From Dipylidium caninum (lineage: Eukaryota; Platyhelminthes; Cestoda; Cyclophyllidea; Dipylidiidae): 64,000 nt of DNA. This document shows positions 12,991 through 24,785 of this stretch, piece by piece. The position numbers and the translations under genes are program-made. Every line of letters starts with the position of its first letter. Position 1 is the stretch's first letter. Location: NCBI GenBank assembly GCA_017562135.1, contig QEYB01000448.1, positions 2,294,001 to 2,358,000 on the forward strand, in the 5' to 3' direction. The notes under the pieces are model-generated. The model did not search any database. It was given only the letters and a program-made list of their open reading frames with translations, and was not told the DNA's origin.

Positions 12991-13567
12991 CATGTCTAAC
13001 CGTCGTCGTATCCTCTTCGCGGTGGATCAGAGCGTCTGCTGCCGTAGTGCCTTCCAGTGGTTCCTCCAGTGGATGTGGCGGGCCGGTGCCAGGCGCGATG
13101 AAGTGAGGAGGGCTGAGGGTAAGCCGGAAGAGGAGGACGCCATCACCTTCATCCACGTCATATCCTCCGACCTCAATCCTCATCCCTCGAGTGAAATGGC
13201 GATGTCAATGTCAGTGACCGAGAGGACAGCAACCTTTCAGGGTCAGGGAGTGCCGCTGGTGATGGAGGAGGCTTTCGAAACGGGCAAGATGGTGTGTGAA
13301 ACCTTCCTGCATCTGGCAATGGATGCGGGTGCAACGAGCTGCGACGCATGCATTGTGGTGGACCAACATCCCGCCACCGGCAAAGCCATTCTCCGCTCCG
13401 CCAGGATTCGCGGCGCCGATATTATCGTCGTTGGCTCCCACGGCCACGGCGCCGTTCACCGTGCTGTCCATCTGGGCTCTGTTGTCAAGTACATCACTCG
13501 CCATAGCCGCATTCCCGTGGTTGTCATTCCGCCCGAGGCGTGTCCTCCACCGCAACTCTCAGCTTGA
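12991..13567 (+). CDS. Universal stress protein (UspA family)
   Basis: Single-exon gene for a USP-domain protein of 191 residues if it starts at the ATG at 12991. The open frame extends upstream to an ATG at 12941, but the domain begins with RRRILFAVDQS, right after MSN, so the internal start is preferred. Seen: the beta-1 strand ILFAVDQS with the conserved Asp; ITFIHVIS; the strand GADIIVVGSHG; then VGSHGHGAVHRAVHLGSV, which corresponds to the nucleotide-binding G-2x-G-9x-G-[S/T] signature, although here ten residues separate the second and third glycines. The C-terminal strand is IPVVVIPPE. Flatworms carry expanded, often intronless USP families; the cellular role is generally described as stress related and is not established for this copy. 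A possible poly(A) signal AATAAA is at 13960-13965. Confidence 0.92.
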
Positions 13568-13959
13568 TCGCATTCTCACCAAATGGATACTTTCCCCTTT
13601 GGATACTTTTTGTCAATCAAGTTTACTTAATACACCCTTTTCCTCGTTGTTGTATTGTAACACGAGAGTTCCGCGGCAGTGGAGGAATTCAGTAACATTC
13701 CGAGGGAGGACTTGCACCTTAGCTTTGTCTGGGCCCTTGGTCAAACTCCCCATGAATAGTTGTGCACTTTTGCAGGCTTTGGTGGCTGTTAATCCCCTCC
13801 CATTTCCCACCTTCGTGGCGGACTTGACCAGCGCAAGAACGAGGTCGGCGGCGAGATTGTGGCCAGGGCCCAGGAGGCGCACACGAACCCTTGTTATTCA
13901 TCCGCGAAGTTCTGTTGAGCCACGTCCGAGGTTTTTCGACACAGCCGGTCTCCTGATGT

Positions 13960-13965
13960 AATAAA
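13960..13965 (+). promoter_or_regulatory. Candidate poly(A) signal for the USP gene
   Basis: AATAAA about 390 bp after the USP stop codon. It is the first canonical hexamer I see downstream on this strand. Confidence 0.5.
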
Positions 13966-14888
13966 TTATCACCGGTGTGGCGAGCGTGGACATAAGAGTT
14001 GTTAAGGTTTATACGCGGTAGTCACTACTTGTTAGATAGACAGGTCCGCGTTATGAGTCTTGAAGGCAACTAGAGACAGCTGTCGGCAAGTGAATTTCCT
14101 GTTAATGAATTTAAGTCGTTTTTAGGCGGATGAAGTGGCCTCTTAAAACTGGGATTTCTTGCATCCCACAACCAACTATCACATGCCTCGAGCTTTACCC
14201 AAGGAGACTAATAGGGTGGACTGAAATCCGGCTAATCGGCGCAACCGCCTCTCAGTTGGTGGCATAGTAAACGCGGAAGGAAAAACGCTCCGCGTGGAGC
14301 GCGGACAACCTCAAACGCCTACTGAAATGATCATCAGTAGTAAATATAAGTCCCATAAGTCAGTGGAAGAGACTATCTGCAACATATAACTGCATTAAAG
14401 GCCCTTTTATGTGCATTGTAATAGCTGTAAAACGTGTCTGCAGTTATTTACCATCATACGGACACTAAGTGATTACGAGACGGCGAACGATTGATATTGC
14501 AATTCAGAGCACTGAGGAGAAGGAGGAGTAAATCGGCTGTCAGGTGAATAACTTCTACTAATCGCCGCCAGATCTTGTGAATTCATTAGGTCCACCAGTA
14601 GGAAAAGTTTGGATATCAAACACTCTTCTCGAGGGTGAGAACAGTTGCTCCTCTCCTTCAGATAGCTTCCGATCGGTGTGAAATAGCTAAAAGCCACGAG
14701 AACCCTTGATTTATCTACTCTTCGCTGTCTGCCTCGCCTGAAACAAACTGCTCACTGTAAGCAGTACTCTCAAATGAATGAAAACATAATTTGATTGGCT
14801 CCCTGACATTCGAGAATCACAGCAATTCCCCCACCTGGGAAACCAAATGCCCACGCGCATGGGGGCAGTGCGGATACAACGGTTTCTT
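13966..14888. other. Intergenic spacer between the USP and non-alpha nicotinic genes
   Basis: No gene supported. More AT-rich than its flanks, it presumably carries the 5' UTR and promoter of the receptor gene that starts at 14889. I see no clear TATA box. Confidence 0.5.
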
Positions 14889-17800
14889 ATGCCTTGCCCG
14901 GCCGAGGTCCTTGTTTTCTCCCTGTCACTCCTTTGTCACCTTGCAGGTACGGCAATTTATCTAGCCCCGTCCGGCTATGTTTATTGCTCTTACGTAGGCC
15001 ACCAGCAATAGCACCTGCCGTAGTTTGCTCAAAGGCTTCTCTTTACGTACCTTCACGCGTCATGTGGATACGATGGGGGACAGGCGGGGTGTGGGCACAA
15101 CCAAAACCGTCCGCCCCAGTGGTGCTTCCAACTAGTCGCCAAGATTGCTGCTTCTTAACACCGCAGCTTTCTGTCAGTTCTGGTTAGAGAAAGCCCGCAA
15201 CCCGAGGTCCGGTCAGTACACACTGAGCCTCGTGCACTGATTAAGTCTGTCGGGAGGGGCAGACCCCCTCAAAGGGGGATTTCAAACACACTCCCTTCCC
15301 CGTTGTGTCGAAAGGCGTTTACTGAACTGGTATGGAAGTCGTCAGCGTAACGCTAGTCAGGTGCCTTCAGCGACTTTTCACTGTTGATGACGACTAAGAT
15401 GAGGACTAAGACGGTCCTCAAATGGTGGGGAGGGCCGGAACAGAGAACGCAGAACTGAATCGAGAACGCGTAATGCACGCATCATCAACTCCATCAACGG
15501 CTGCGCTGCCACCTCCCCCCTTTCCAACAGAATGCAGTTTCCCGTCGATGGGTCTCCGTGACGAACCTTTTCGCCCGCTCAACCTTCGGGCGGAGGAGAG
15601 GCTGAGAGCTGGCCAAGTGGCTTGCCGGTGAATCTACGACAAAGCGTCTTTTCTGCGTTGGTAGCCACAATTTTTCTTCTCCTTTCCGGTTAATTTTGGG
15701 TCCACATTTGGTGGGGGAGACAGGCTCACAGGTGGCCGGGAACAGACGAGGTCGCCGTGGCTCGCCACACCTAACGCCTCTCAACCCCTTCTCTCCAAGG
15801 TGGCGTGACGATGGAGCGGAAGTTGTACGACCTGCTGCTGGCGCCGCAGCGCTACAATAAACTCATGCGACCTGAAGCATCGTCTCAGGGCGCCACTGTG
15901 GTCTACCTCGGACTCAGGCTATCCCACTTCATTGACGTGGTAAGCCATTTGACTTGTGTGGCGAGGGGAAGGCGTTGTGGAGGCGGAGACAGGCGCCAAA
16001 TCCCCTCCACAAAGGTCAGCACAACCTCCTCCTCCTTAACTGCGAGTGGGATGGGATTTCGGAAGTAGAAGTGGACTTCTGAGCATGGAATTATGCTCTG
16101 TTGCAAACTGTTGCCTGTGGGTGCGAGAGGGGGTGGGAGGGTCCCCTCAGGTGCACAGTCCGGAGGCCCGAGTCTTCAGCCGACGCGCCGAGGTCAGCCG
16201 ATGACCTGACGGCAATAGGTTGCCCCCGCCCAGAATCCCAAGTGGGCGGCGCATCCCGCCCGCCGGAGCGTGTCGCGAGAGCTTCGACGTGCCCCACGCC
16301 AGCACGCTGGGGTCCCACAGGATCGGGCGGAAGCATTGCCACAGCGCCACCGAAGACGTCGGAACACAGCAGATCTGGGCGGGGTGCAGCCCCTGACTTC
16401 TCTTCCATTCCGTCCTCCTGTGTGCTTTGCACTCGTCCTCGGGCTCCATGCTGCGTTGGTTTCGGCGGGAGATGTGTTTGCCGCTGCGTATCCCAGGGTC
16501 TAGTCTAAAAGCTGAGAGAAGGACACTTTGTACAGCTTGACTTGCCGTCCGAATGCGCCACACACGTCTTCCCCTGCTAACTGTCACTCGGGAAGCAGGC
16601 GATGTAGGGCGCGTGCTTTCGAGGAGTCTGCGGGACGAAAGATGAGTGGAATTGTTGTTTAGAACAAGCCTTCACTGCCTGCGCCCGTTCCGACGTGCGA
16701 GTGTCCGGGGAACGCGAATGTCGGGAGACGATTGACGCGATCTGTGTTGGCGTGTGTGTGTGTGTGTGTTTAGGACGAGCGGAAGGAGTTCATGAGCACG
16801 CAGGTGTGGTTGGAGCACGAGTGGCAGGATCCCCAACTGGCGTGGGACCCCCGGCGCTTCGACGGCATCCAGTCGATCCGCGTGCCCGCCGAGGATGTCT
16901 GGAGGCCCGACATTGTGCTCTACAACAAGTGAGCTACCCGTCGCTCCCGAGTTTTACCTTATTCATCCTATCCAAATTAGCATGAACTCTGGCACGCTAA
17001 GCCTGAGAAGCTTAAGGGTGGCGGAAGTCGTGTGGCCTTCCTTCAAGCCCTTGGCGATCTGCGACGCGTATCCGCGTTTCGCGGAGATTTCGTCATTAAC
17101 ATGCCAAAACCCCAGAGAAGCGTACCCAAGAGCTCGAATGAAGAAAGTTTATTTCTTCTGCCTGCAAGTGAGCCGCTAGTGAAGGCACATTTAAGCGGAC
17201 GTGCTTCTAGGCGACGCTTTCTTTCTGCATTATGCCTCCTCGGGAACTCGCAGGAGCCCTGAAGAAGTTATCCACCGAAAATGATCGGCCCCACATGCAA
17301 TGTCCACCTCAGTGTTCAGTTTTTCCTGAGTGAGACTCAGGGAAAGATAGGCGGTTCCACACCGCTCCCGCACGTCTCCCGACCAATTTGGCGGACGTGT
17401 CACTCGTTCCACACCCAAACCTCCCCAGAAAAATACCGAAAACCGTGCTCACCGGGGGCAAGGGGACTCAGAGTGGAACGGCTCCTTGTGTTCACCCGAC
17501 GGTGGTTGAGAATCTCTCACTGTACCACGGAAACGGACGCCAGTTGACCGACACGTGAAGCGCTATCCGCCCCGCCAGGCCGGACATACAAATTCCCGGT
17601 GAATTCGTCCGTGCCCAGATTGTTGTCTGGCGGGTCGTGGCAATTCCCGTGAAATGAATTTTTCCTGAAGTCCACACGAAAAGCGCTACCGCGAATAGGG
17701 AAGCGGGTGGTAAAACGCTGCCTGGAATGCCACCAGTCCCGTTCACAGGCCAAGCTGGAGAGAAACTCTTTCTCACCACCGCCGGGAAGACGATGCCCGA

Positions 17801-20800
17801 CTTGCCGACCACAGCGCGGAGGCGCTGGCAGGCGAGGCTGCCTCTGTGACTTGGTGCAATTCACTTTCAGTGTTGACGGGAAGTACGAGATCAGGCTGAT
17901 GACGCGGGCAGAGGTCTTCTTCAACGGGACGGTGCGCTGGATGCCGCCTGCGCTCTACCTCAGCGCCTGCCGCATCGACATGGAGTTCTTCCCCTACGAC
18001 GAGCAGATCTGCTCCATGCGTTTCGGCTCGTGGACCTACGACGGCAGCAAAGGCAGGTTTCTTGCCCGTCAGCTTTCCATCGAGTTTGAGTGTAGGGCAC
18101 TTCAAATCGGTTGCTGATTTCATGTGCCCGCGCGTACCGATGCCCGTGACGTCGTTTTCTGCCGCAACTCCCATGTAGACGGTGACTTTAATGCCCTGAC
18201 CACCCTGCCTCCCTGAGAAGCGGCGACACTGCACCTTTTCCGTCGATGTTTAGTTCCTCAGACTGCCACTCTTAGTCACTGTTGCCGCCCGACGGGCCTC
18301 TGTGGCACGTCTTTTGAGTGGGTTGCTCGACGGAGAGTGCGCGAGCTTACTCGACACATAAAAAGACGTGGCAGTGTGTTTTATGCATTGGGCAGTGGAG
18401 CTTCGCCATCACCTCCAAAAGTACGCACCGGAGCTGGCACGGCCGCTGCACATAGACTACGCCGCTGACCTGCACGACTTCGGCAGCACCGTCGAGTACG
18501 ACGTGATCTCGGTGTCGGCCGTCTGTCTCGACCGCGTGTATCAGCACTCGGCCCACCCCTACCCGGAGGTGGTCTTCCGGCTGAGGATGCGCCGACGCAC
18601 GGCGTTCCACACATTCAACCTCCTCCTGCCCTGCCTGGCGGTGGCGGTGCTCGCGGTGATGACCTTCCTGCTGCCACCGGAGTGCCGCGAGAAGATCTCC
18701 CTCTCCATCACCACCCTCCTCGCGCTCACCCTCTTCTTCCTCCTCATCTCGGAGACCGCGCCGCCGACGAGTTTGGCAGTGCCGCTGATCGGCAAATACC
18801 TCCTCTTCACCATCGTCCTCATCACCGCGTCCATCCTCCTCACCGTCGTCGTGCTCAACACACACTTTCGCTCCGCGGAGATGCACCCGATGGGAGGGTG
18901 GACACGACGCGTCTTCCTGGAGTTGTTGCCGCCCTTTTTGGGCCTACAACCCCCCAAACAGCACCATGAAGGCAGCCAGGTAAGTCGAATTGCCACCCTC
19001 CTCAAGGCCTGCATCACTTTCAGCTGGGCTGTCACAGCCGCCTCTAACTCGACTGGCCTCGTTTAGAGGAAATGCTCTCACTTTGGGTGTCATGTCACCA
19101 GCAAAATTTACAACTGAATTTGCAGTGCAGGCACTAACTCACCCGAGTGGAGGACCTGAGCAGTGGCTCAAGCAGAAGTTCGCCTTGTGGTCACCTTCAA
19201 GAGGGCGGAAGAAGGTGACGTGGCGTGGCCTCATCACGGGAGGTCTGGACAGAGCCACTGAGGATTTGGATGCCACTCACTCGAGGAGGTCTGTGCACGC
19301 AAAACCCTTCTCGAAGAGCGGTCCCTGCTCATCGCCACCATCGCGGTTGTGTCTGGATCTTGGCAAAGAAGCACAGAACTTATTCTTTTGATAGCTTTCA
19401 GGGAAGGAAGGGCTTACGACGGTGCCGGAATTTCTAGTGATTCCATGCTAAGCCACGAAATGGTGTGAGGCGGTGAGCGGGCGGATATGAAGGACGTGGG
19501 ACAGGTCCGTGAAGGCGGGTGAAGCGCGGACGAGGTAGGCCGGCCTGTGAGGCCTTTTCCTGCCAAAGAGAGCAGAGATGGCGGCCTCTTTGGCAGACAA
19601 GGCATTCACCGCCCGCTCGGCAATGCGCCTCCTCGAAGCCCTGTCTTCGAGGCGGGCGGGGGCGCACGCTCCGCTAGTCGAAAAACTTGTTTAAGTGGTG
19701 TCTTAAGGAGGGCCAAATGATACGAATCACCCTAATTGCCTCGCGGCACTCAAGTGAATTGAATTGCCGAACAAGTGGAGCGTGCTAATCTCATTTGGCA
19801 AAGCAGCAGCCGTCTCTCCGTTCTACCGTAAATCTTCTTAATTAATTCTGGGAAACCCTAGATGCCCTACGCTGTTTTTTCCCGAGAACTCGACTCCCAC
19901 GTGTCCGTCCGTGTGCGCGACGGAGAGTCGGCTTCGTCCTCAGTCACTTTCACCGGCGTGTGAGTTCGCGGAGAATCCCATCACTGAAGGGCGCATGCGG
20001 CGGCCCCCCTTTGCCTCGTGGCATGCGATCTTCATCCACGTAGGCCGGTGGCAGCCGGGGCGTTTAGTCTCCATTTTACTAATGCCTTAATTTTTCTTGC
20101 TTGAAACTGAACTTGCTTCTCCGCTCGCGCCCAATCGCCCGCTCCGCCTGCCTCTCGGCGAGGAAGAGCGCGACGCAGACGACGATGTCCGCCACCGTGT
20201 GCAATGAATGGGCCGCCGAGGACAACGCGGTGGCGTCGCCCAAGGACGAGGACTCGTGGGAGCACGTGGCTGCCCGCGGGGGGCAGACGACTCGGCGCCC
20301 TGATCAGCCGTCGTCTGGGGGAGCGGGGCAGCGGTGACCTGCGCTCCCGTGTTCAGAGGAAGCTCGGCCAGGTGGCTGAGGGGTCGCAGTTCATCGAACG
20401 ACGCCTCACGGCCATTCGACGCGAAAACGACGTGCGTCGTGGAGCCTTTGCGTCTAACCTTTTCTCCCTCCTCAGTCTAACGGAAACGGGTGGTCTTCCG
20501 CACCGTCACAACGCAGTTTTCCAACTCAGCCTCGATTACGGTGGCTAATCCTCTCGTCTCCTTAGGCCTTCCTTGTCCTCAGAGTTGTGCCCATTTACCT
20601 TTCAAATCACCATCCCTTCCCCCTCCCCTCCAGCAGCGGTCTCGTCGGAGGCCGCGCTGAAACGACCTTTCCCCCGAGGGGTTCGGGTCGGAGTCACGGT
20701 TTGCTCCACGGGACGTGGTGTCCCCCCAAAGGAGAGGTCGGCACCAGAGAAGGGGCATTTGTGGGAGAATTGCACCTTTTGCAGGCCTGGCGGCGCAAAA

Positions 20801-22331
20801 TAAAGGAGATTTTCGGGGCAAGAAAGGCAAGCCTGTTCACAATGGCGTCAGTTGGGGGATACGAAGATTTAAGGCTTGCGCCAATTTGAGAAAAAATCCG
20901 CACCATGTCTACCCGCGCACCAGAAAATGCTCTTCTGAGGCTTCTAGTGTAGGCCGCCAACCTGACTATAAACGATCTTTGCCTCAGCGGACACTCGGAC
21001 ATCCCGGAGTCCACCCAAAAGGCCCCTAGTCTGTTGTGAAGATAATGCGGACAAGGAGAATGAAGGCGTCCAGACCGTAGACCGGAGGAATGGTCGAGGC
21101 GTCGAGTGGAGGTCGGGAGATTTGACGCATCCCCGCGCCCATCCGCATACGCAGAGAGGGCAGGAAAGCAGGTTCAGCCCCACTGCTTCTGCCAGAGAGG
21201 TGGCACAAGTCACCAGTCGCACAATCGCACCTTCCACGCTACTCGCACCTTCGTGATCGGGCCTCCGCCAGAGAGAAGCAGTGCCCAGACTTTAAAGGCC
21301 GCGATGGAGTCAGGGACATTCAGTCCCGGAGGCCCTTTTCAACAGGAACTTCAGTCGACCATTTCAAAACAGCTGAATTTTCTGCAACTGGGATTCGGGC
21401 TCAATTCGCCGTAAAAAAGTCCCAAGCCGGAGTACTAGATTGTTTGCCTTACGTCTTCTGCATGTGGAGCCACTGCGGTCCAACTCGCCGTTACTTCCTC
21501 GGCACTCACTGAGTCTCCCCTGACAAAGTACGATGTCACGGACGCATGCGCCGATTTTGGGTTTCAAATCATGAGACCTCGGAGGCAGCGGGTTGACCTG
21601 AGCTGACGCTGATTATGTTTGACAGAACGGAAGAAGGTGTCCACAAAAATTACCTTTTGGCTTGATTGACGAATGTCTTTTAAGGCACATCCGGAAATCG
21701 CATTGTTTGACATTCTCGCACGAAAGACTCACGAAATGATTCAAATTAAGGAGACACACTTGACATTGAGGGAGTTGCGCTCGGCAAAACTCCGACGAGA
21801 CACTCACAGTTAAGATTACATGTCATCACCGCGAGTCCCCTGTGTGCAAGTGCTGGTGCCTCTCCCCCTCCCCGTCCACTCTCACCTTCCGCAAGGGCCT
21901 GCGAGCCACGCCGGCGGCGGCGGTGGCGGTGGTGCGGAGGAGGAGGAGGGGGAGGAGGCAGAGGCTATTCGGGATCTCTGAGAGTCCGCGGTTTGACATG
22001 CTTCCTGCCACATTGTAGATGATGGAGGAGTGGCAGTTCGTGGCGCTTGTGACGGACCGCCTGTGCCTCTGGTTCTTCAGCATTGTGAGCATAATTTGTA
22101 AGTACTTGTAACTCCCTTTCCCCATGCTCCCGAGGCACCGGCTGATCGCCTCGCAACCCGCACTCGCTTGCAGGCACCTTCAGCATAACGCTGCAATCGC
22201 CCGTTTTGTGGAATGCGGCTGTGCCGCTAACCCCGGCCAACCTGCCGGTGGTGGCCAACCTCACCTCCTTCAACGATGCCGACATGCGCTCGCCCAACCG
22301 CACCATTCACGTTATTCTCCAAAAGCACTGA
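14889..22331 (+). CDS. Nicotinic acetylcholine receptor subunit, non-alpha type
   Basis: Cys-loop ligand-gated channel subunit. Exons: 14889-14946 (signal peptide, MPCPAEVLVFSLSLLCHLA), 15800-15939, 16774-16928, 17871-18052, 18396-18979, optional 19131-19214, 20167-20431, 22019-22097 and 22174-22331 (TGA). Landmarks: ERKLYDLLLAPQRYNKLMRP; VWLEHEW; loop A WRPDIVLYNN; Cys-loop CRIDMEFFPYDEQIC; loop B FGSWTYDG; TM1 FNLLLPCLAVAV; TM2 REKISLSITTLLALTLFFLL with Glu at -1' and 20'; [10 protein letters not shown]; pre-TM4 helix AEGSQFIERRL; TM4 exon EEWQFVALVTDRL; then a ~50-residue tail. The loop C CC pair is absent, so it is a non-alpha subunit. Two oddities: the intron after 18052 begins GC, not GT, and the frame breaks by one extra base in the G6 run at 20278-20283. 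The 28-codon exon at 19131-19214 is phase compatible but unproven. About 539 or 567 residues. Confidence 0.9.
16752..16769 (+). repeat. (GT)9 tract forming a splice-acceptor region
   Basis: Nine GT units followed by TTAG and then exon 3 of the non-alpha nicotinic gene at 16774. The repeat occupies the place of the polypyrimidine tract. Confidence 0.9.
18053..18395 (+). other. Non-canonical GC-AG intron in the non-alpha nicotinic gene
   Basis: Joining 18052 to 18396 gives DGSK-V-ELRHH in frame, with the split codon G|TG, exactly where the alpha-type neighbour has NGNQ-V-SLKH across a normal GT intron (26149/26656). At 18053 the intron starts GCAGGT. The nearest GT (18057) would put the following exon out of frame. 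Confidence 0.7.
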
Positions 22332-22444
22332 GCACCTGCTTCGCCAGTCGTCAAAGCTGCCTCCACAAGAAATGCGTGTCCCTTCTGCTGTCTCTTTTTG
22401 ACTTCTTGATGGCAAATGCGGCGTGATTGCTTTGCTGTTGTGCA

Positions 22445-22450
22445 AATAAA
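22445..22450 (+). promoter_or_regulatory. Poly(A) signal of the non-alpha nicotinic gene
   Basis: AATAAA about 115 bp after the stop codon at 22329-22331. Confidence 0.65.
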
Positions 22451-24785
22451 CATGCAAAAGGGCACACGATGTTATGCTGGGAAAGGGAAGGAGAGGCTCA
22501 TGGGAGCAGGGGTTGCCGCTGTGCCGAGGACAGGCAAACAGGCGCTTTATACCACCACCTTAGCGTTTTCCGTGGATCTTCACGACCCAGACGGGGAGAC
22601 AGAAGGACATGTTCCAGTCAGAGCCCCGTATTTCGTGGCTCTCACTTCACATGTCCACAAATCCACCTTCAGTCGTCGTCCATGCGAGCCTCAAACCTGG
22701 TCCAATATGAACCCAGGCCTTCCCCTCCAGTGAAGCAGACCATCTGCCCACTCGGCTTGGAGACTTAAGAGTCAGTGTCGAGCAGGTGCGGCAGACTTAG
22801 TTGTGCGGTAAACTTCTCCACATCACAGGTCCGACGAAAAGTTCTCTTCGTTCCTATGGCAACAAATTTTGACACATAGCACATGTTTATCTGACACATG
22901 ATCGCTTAATGTAAACATGGTGACACTCGCGACCTAAGTAAAACAATGTGGAATCGCGTTGAGTCAATAGTGAGCTCATGGCCACTGATGGAACTCATTT
23001 GCGCCACCATACTTTACACGAATTTCAACGAGGAAGAAAAGCTACCCAAGAAATGCGTGCATAATCTTATTGAAGGTGTTTGGTGAAGATTCACATGCTG
23101 CAGGAATATGCAAAAGATGGTTTAAAAAAAAACTCGAAATAGATAATTTCGACCTTTCTGACAGAGGATGGTGTTGTTGAAACCCTCGTGGAAGAAGAGG
23201 CTTTTCTGACAGCATCGGGGATCGCAGAATGGCATAATTCACCTCTCAGCTAAACATTTCGGACCATATTCGGGAGGACAGGAGTGGCGTGGAAACGCTC
23301 AAGAGGGGTGCCAACTGAAGTAGCTCAGAAGAACGTGGACGATCGAGTCGTCGCATTCACATCTCCGCCTGCTCGAAACCGACTGTGGCCCTTCTTGAAG
23401 CGGATGATGATAACTGGGGGTGGAAGAAGAGTGAACCACCTTCGAAAAATTGCATAGAAGAGGGCATATTGCGGACCCGGTGAACATTGCCATTGCACCT
23501 CTAAAGCACATTTTACCCCGAATAAGAGAGCGTTGTGGCGCCTAGGTGGCGGCACAGTCGAGGACCAATGCATTATGAGCTTTTAAAAACTGCACGAAAA
23601 GCTCAATTCGGTGAGGTTTTGTCACCAACTGGTTGACCTAAGGGCAGCAGTGCTAGCCCACTCATCAAAGCCGTAGCGGCCCACCGGCCTGTCGGGAGAT
23701 TTTTTCTCAGGCAGCCGTCCACCGTCGGCCGAGGGAACTTCCGCAGGCCGGGGCGGGGCGGGGCGGGGCGGGGAAGGCAGGTCTTGTGTCGGCCGATGGG
23801 TGCCACCTGCCAACTCCACCCGCTTTCGACTCAGTCCCCCGTATTTGACACCACCTCTAACTTATTCATCTCGAGCCGGGTGTTCCAGGAGCACCCACAC
23901 CGCCTCTGTCCTCTTAATGACCACAGCGGACGGCAAAAGTGAAAGGCATGCAATGGCCGGGGGCGGCGGGGGTCGGTCGTCCGTGCTTAGCGGACTCGGA
24001 ACTCCACGTCTGGTGGTATCCAACGCCTCCGCCTGCGTCCAGCTGACAACCGCAGTGCTGCTGCGGAAGGCGGGGGACGGAGGGCGGAGGGCGCGTGGGG
24101 GGCGGGCGGACGCCGGACGCAGGGACTTTCCGCCGGTCTACAGCCGGTTCCGCCAAGACAGAGATTAGTTCAGCGGACGACCGCACGGGCACTCACTCCA
24201 CCAGCCTCCTGTCCCAGGTCTTTCGACACCCTTTACCCCCAGTCTTCGGCCAACAAACGCCAACATAAACACCACCTCGTCGCTGTTTTTGCCCTGTCTT
24301 TGAGGGGCAGGATAGCGCTAGGTGAAGCTCCTTTTTCCTCTCCACGAATTTCAAGGCATTAATTCCGCTGGCGCCCGCTTTGAGCTCCCCTTGATGGGTC
24401 TCCAAATCGAGGGGTGCAAAGTGACTTTAGGATCACCTAAAGTGGAGCACGTCTTAAGAGGATACACTAGTGATTTATGAGACGAGAGGTCCGACTCCCC
24501 ACGGAAGCGCCAAATCGTCAGTGCTTTAGTAAATGCCAAAACTCGTGATAATGCGAGCATTTAGGGGCGAAATCACAGCATCTTTCACCACCTCCGAGTG
24601 GGTGTCACGCGGAGGGGAGGAGGATCTCCTCGAAAGGGAATGCAGGCTCTCCAGGGTGGAGCAGAGGCGGGCGCTGCGCCCACACCGTTCAATTGGTCTC
24701 CCGTGGCCAATCGGAGCGGCTGCGAGTGGAGCATGCTGCCTGTTGCATCCGCAAAGCCACTTCAAAGGGTCTCATCTGCTCTGCT
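22451..24785. other. Spacer between the two nicotinic genes
   Basis: No gene supported on either strand. Presumed promoter region of the alpha-type gene. It contains the G-rich repeat at 23750-23773. Confidence 0.5.
23750..23773 (+). repeat. (GGGGC)4GGGG tract
   Basis: Five runs of four G separated by single C. It is the strongest G-quadruplex-type motif in the window, about 1 kb upstream of the alpha-type nicotinic start. A shorter version lies at 4391-4408. Confidence 0.85.
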
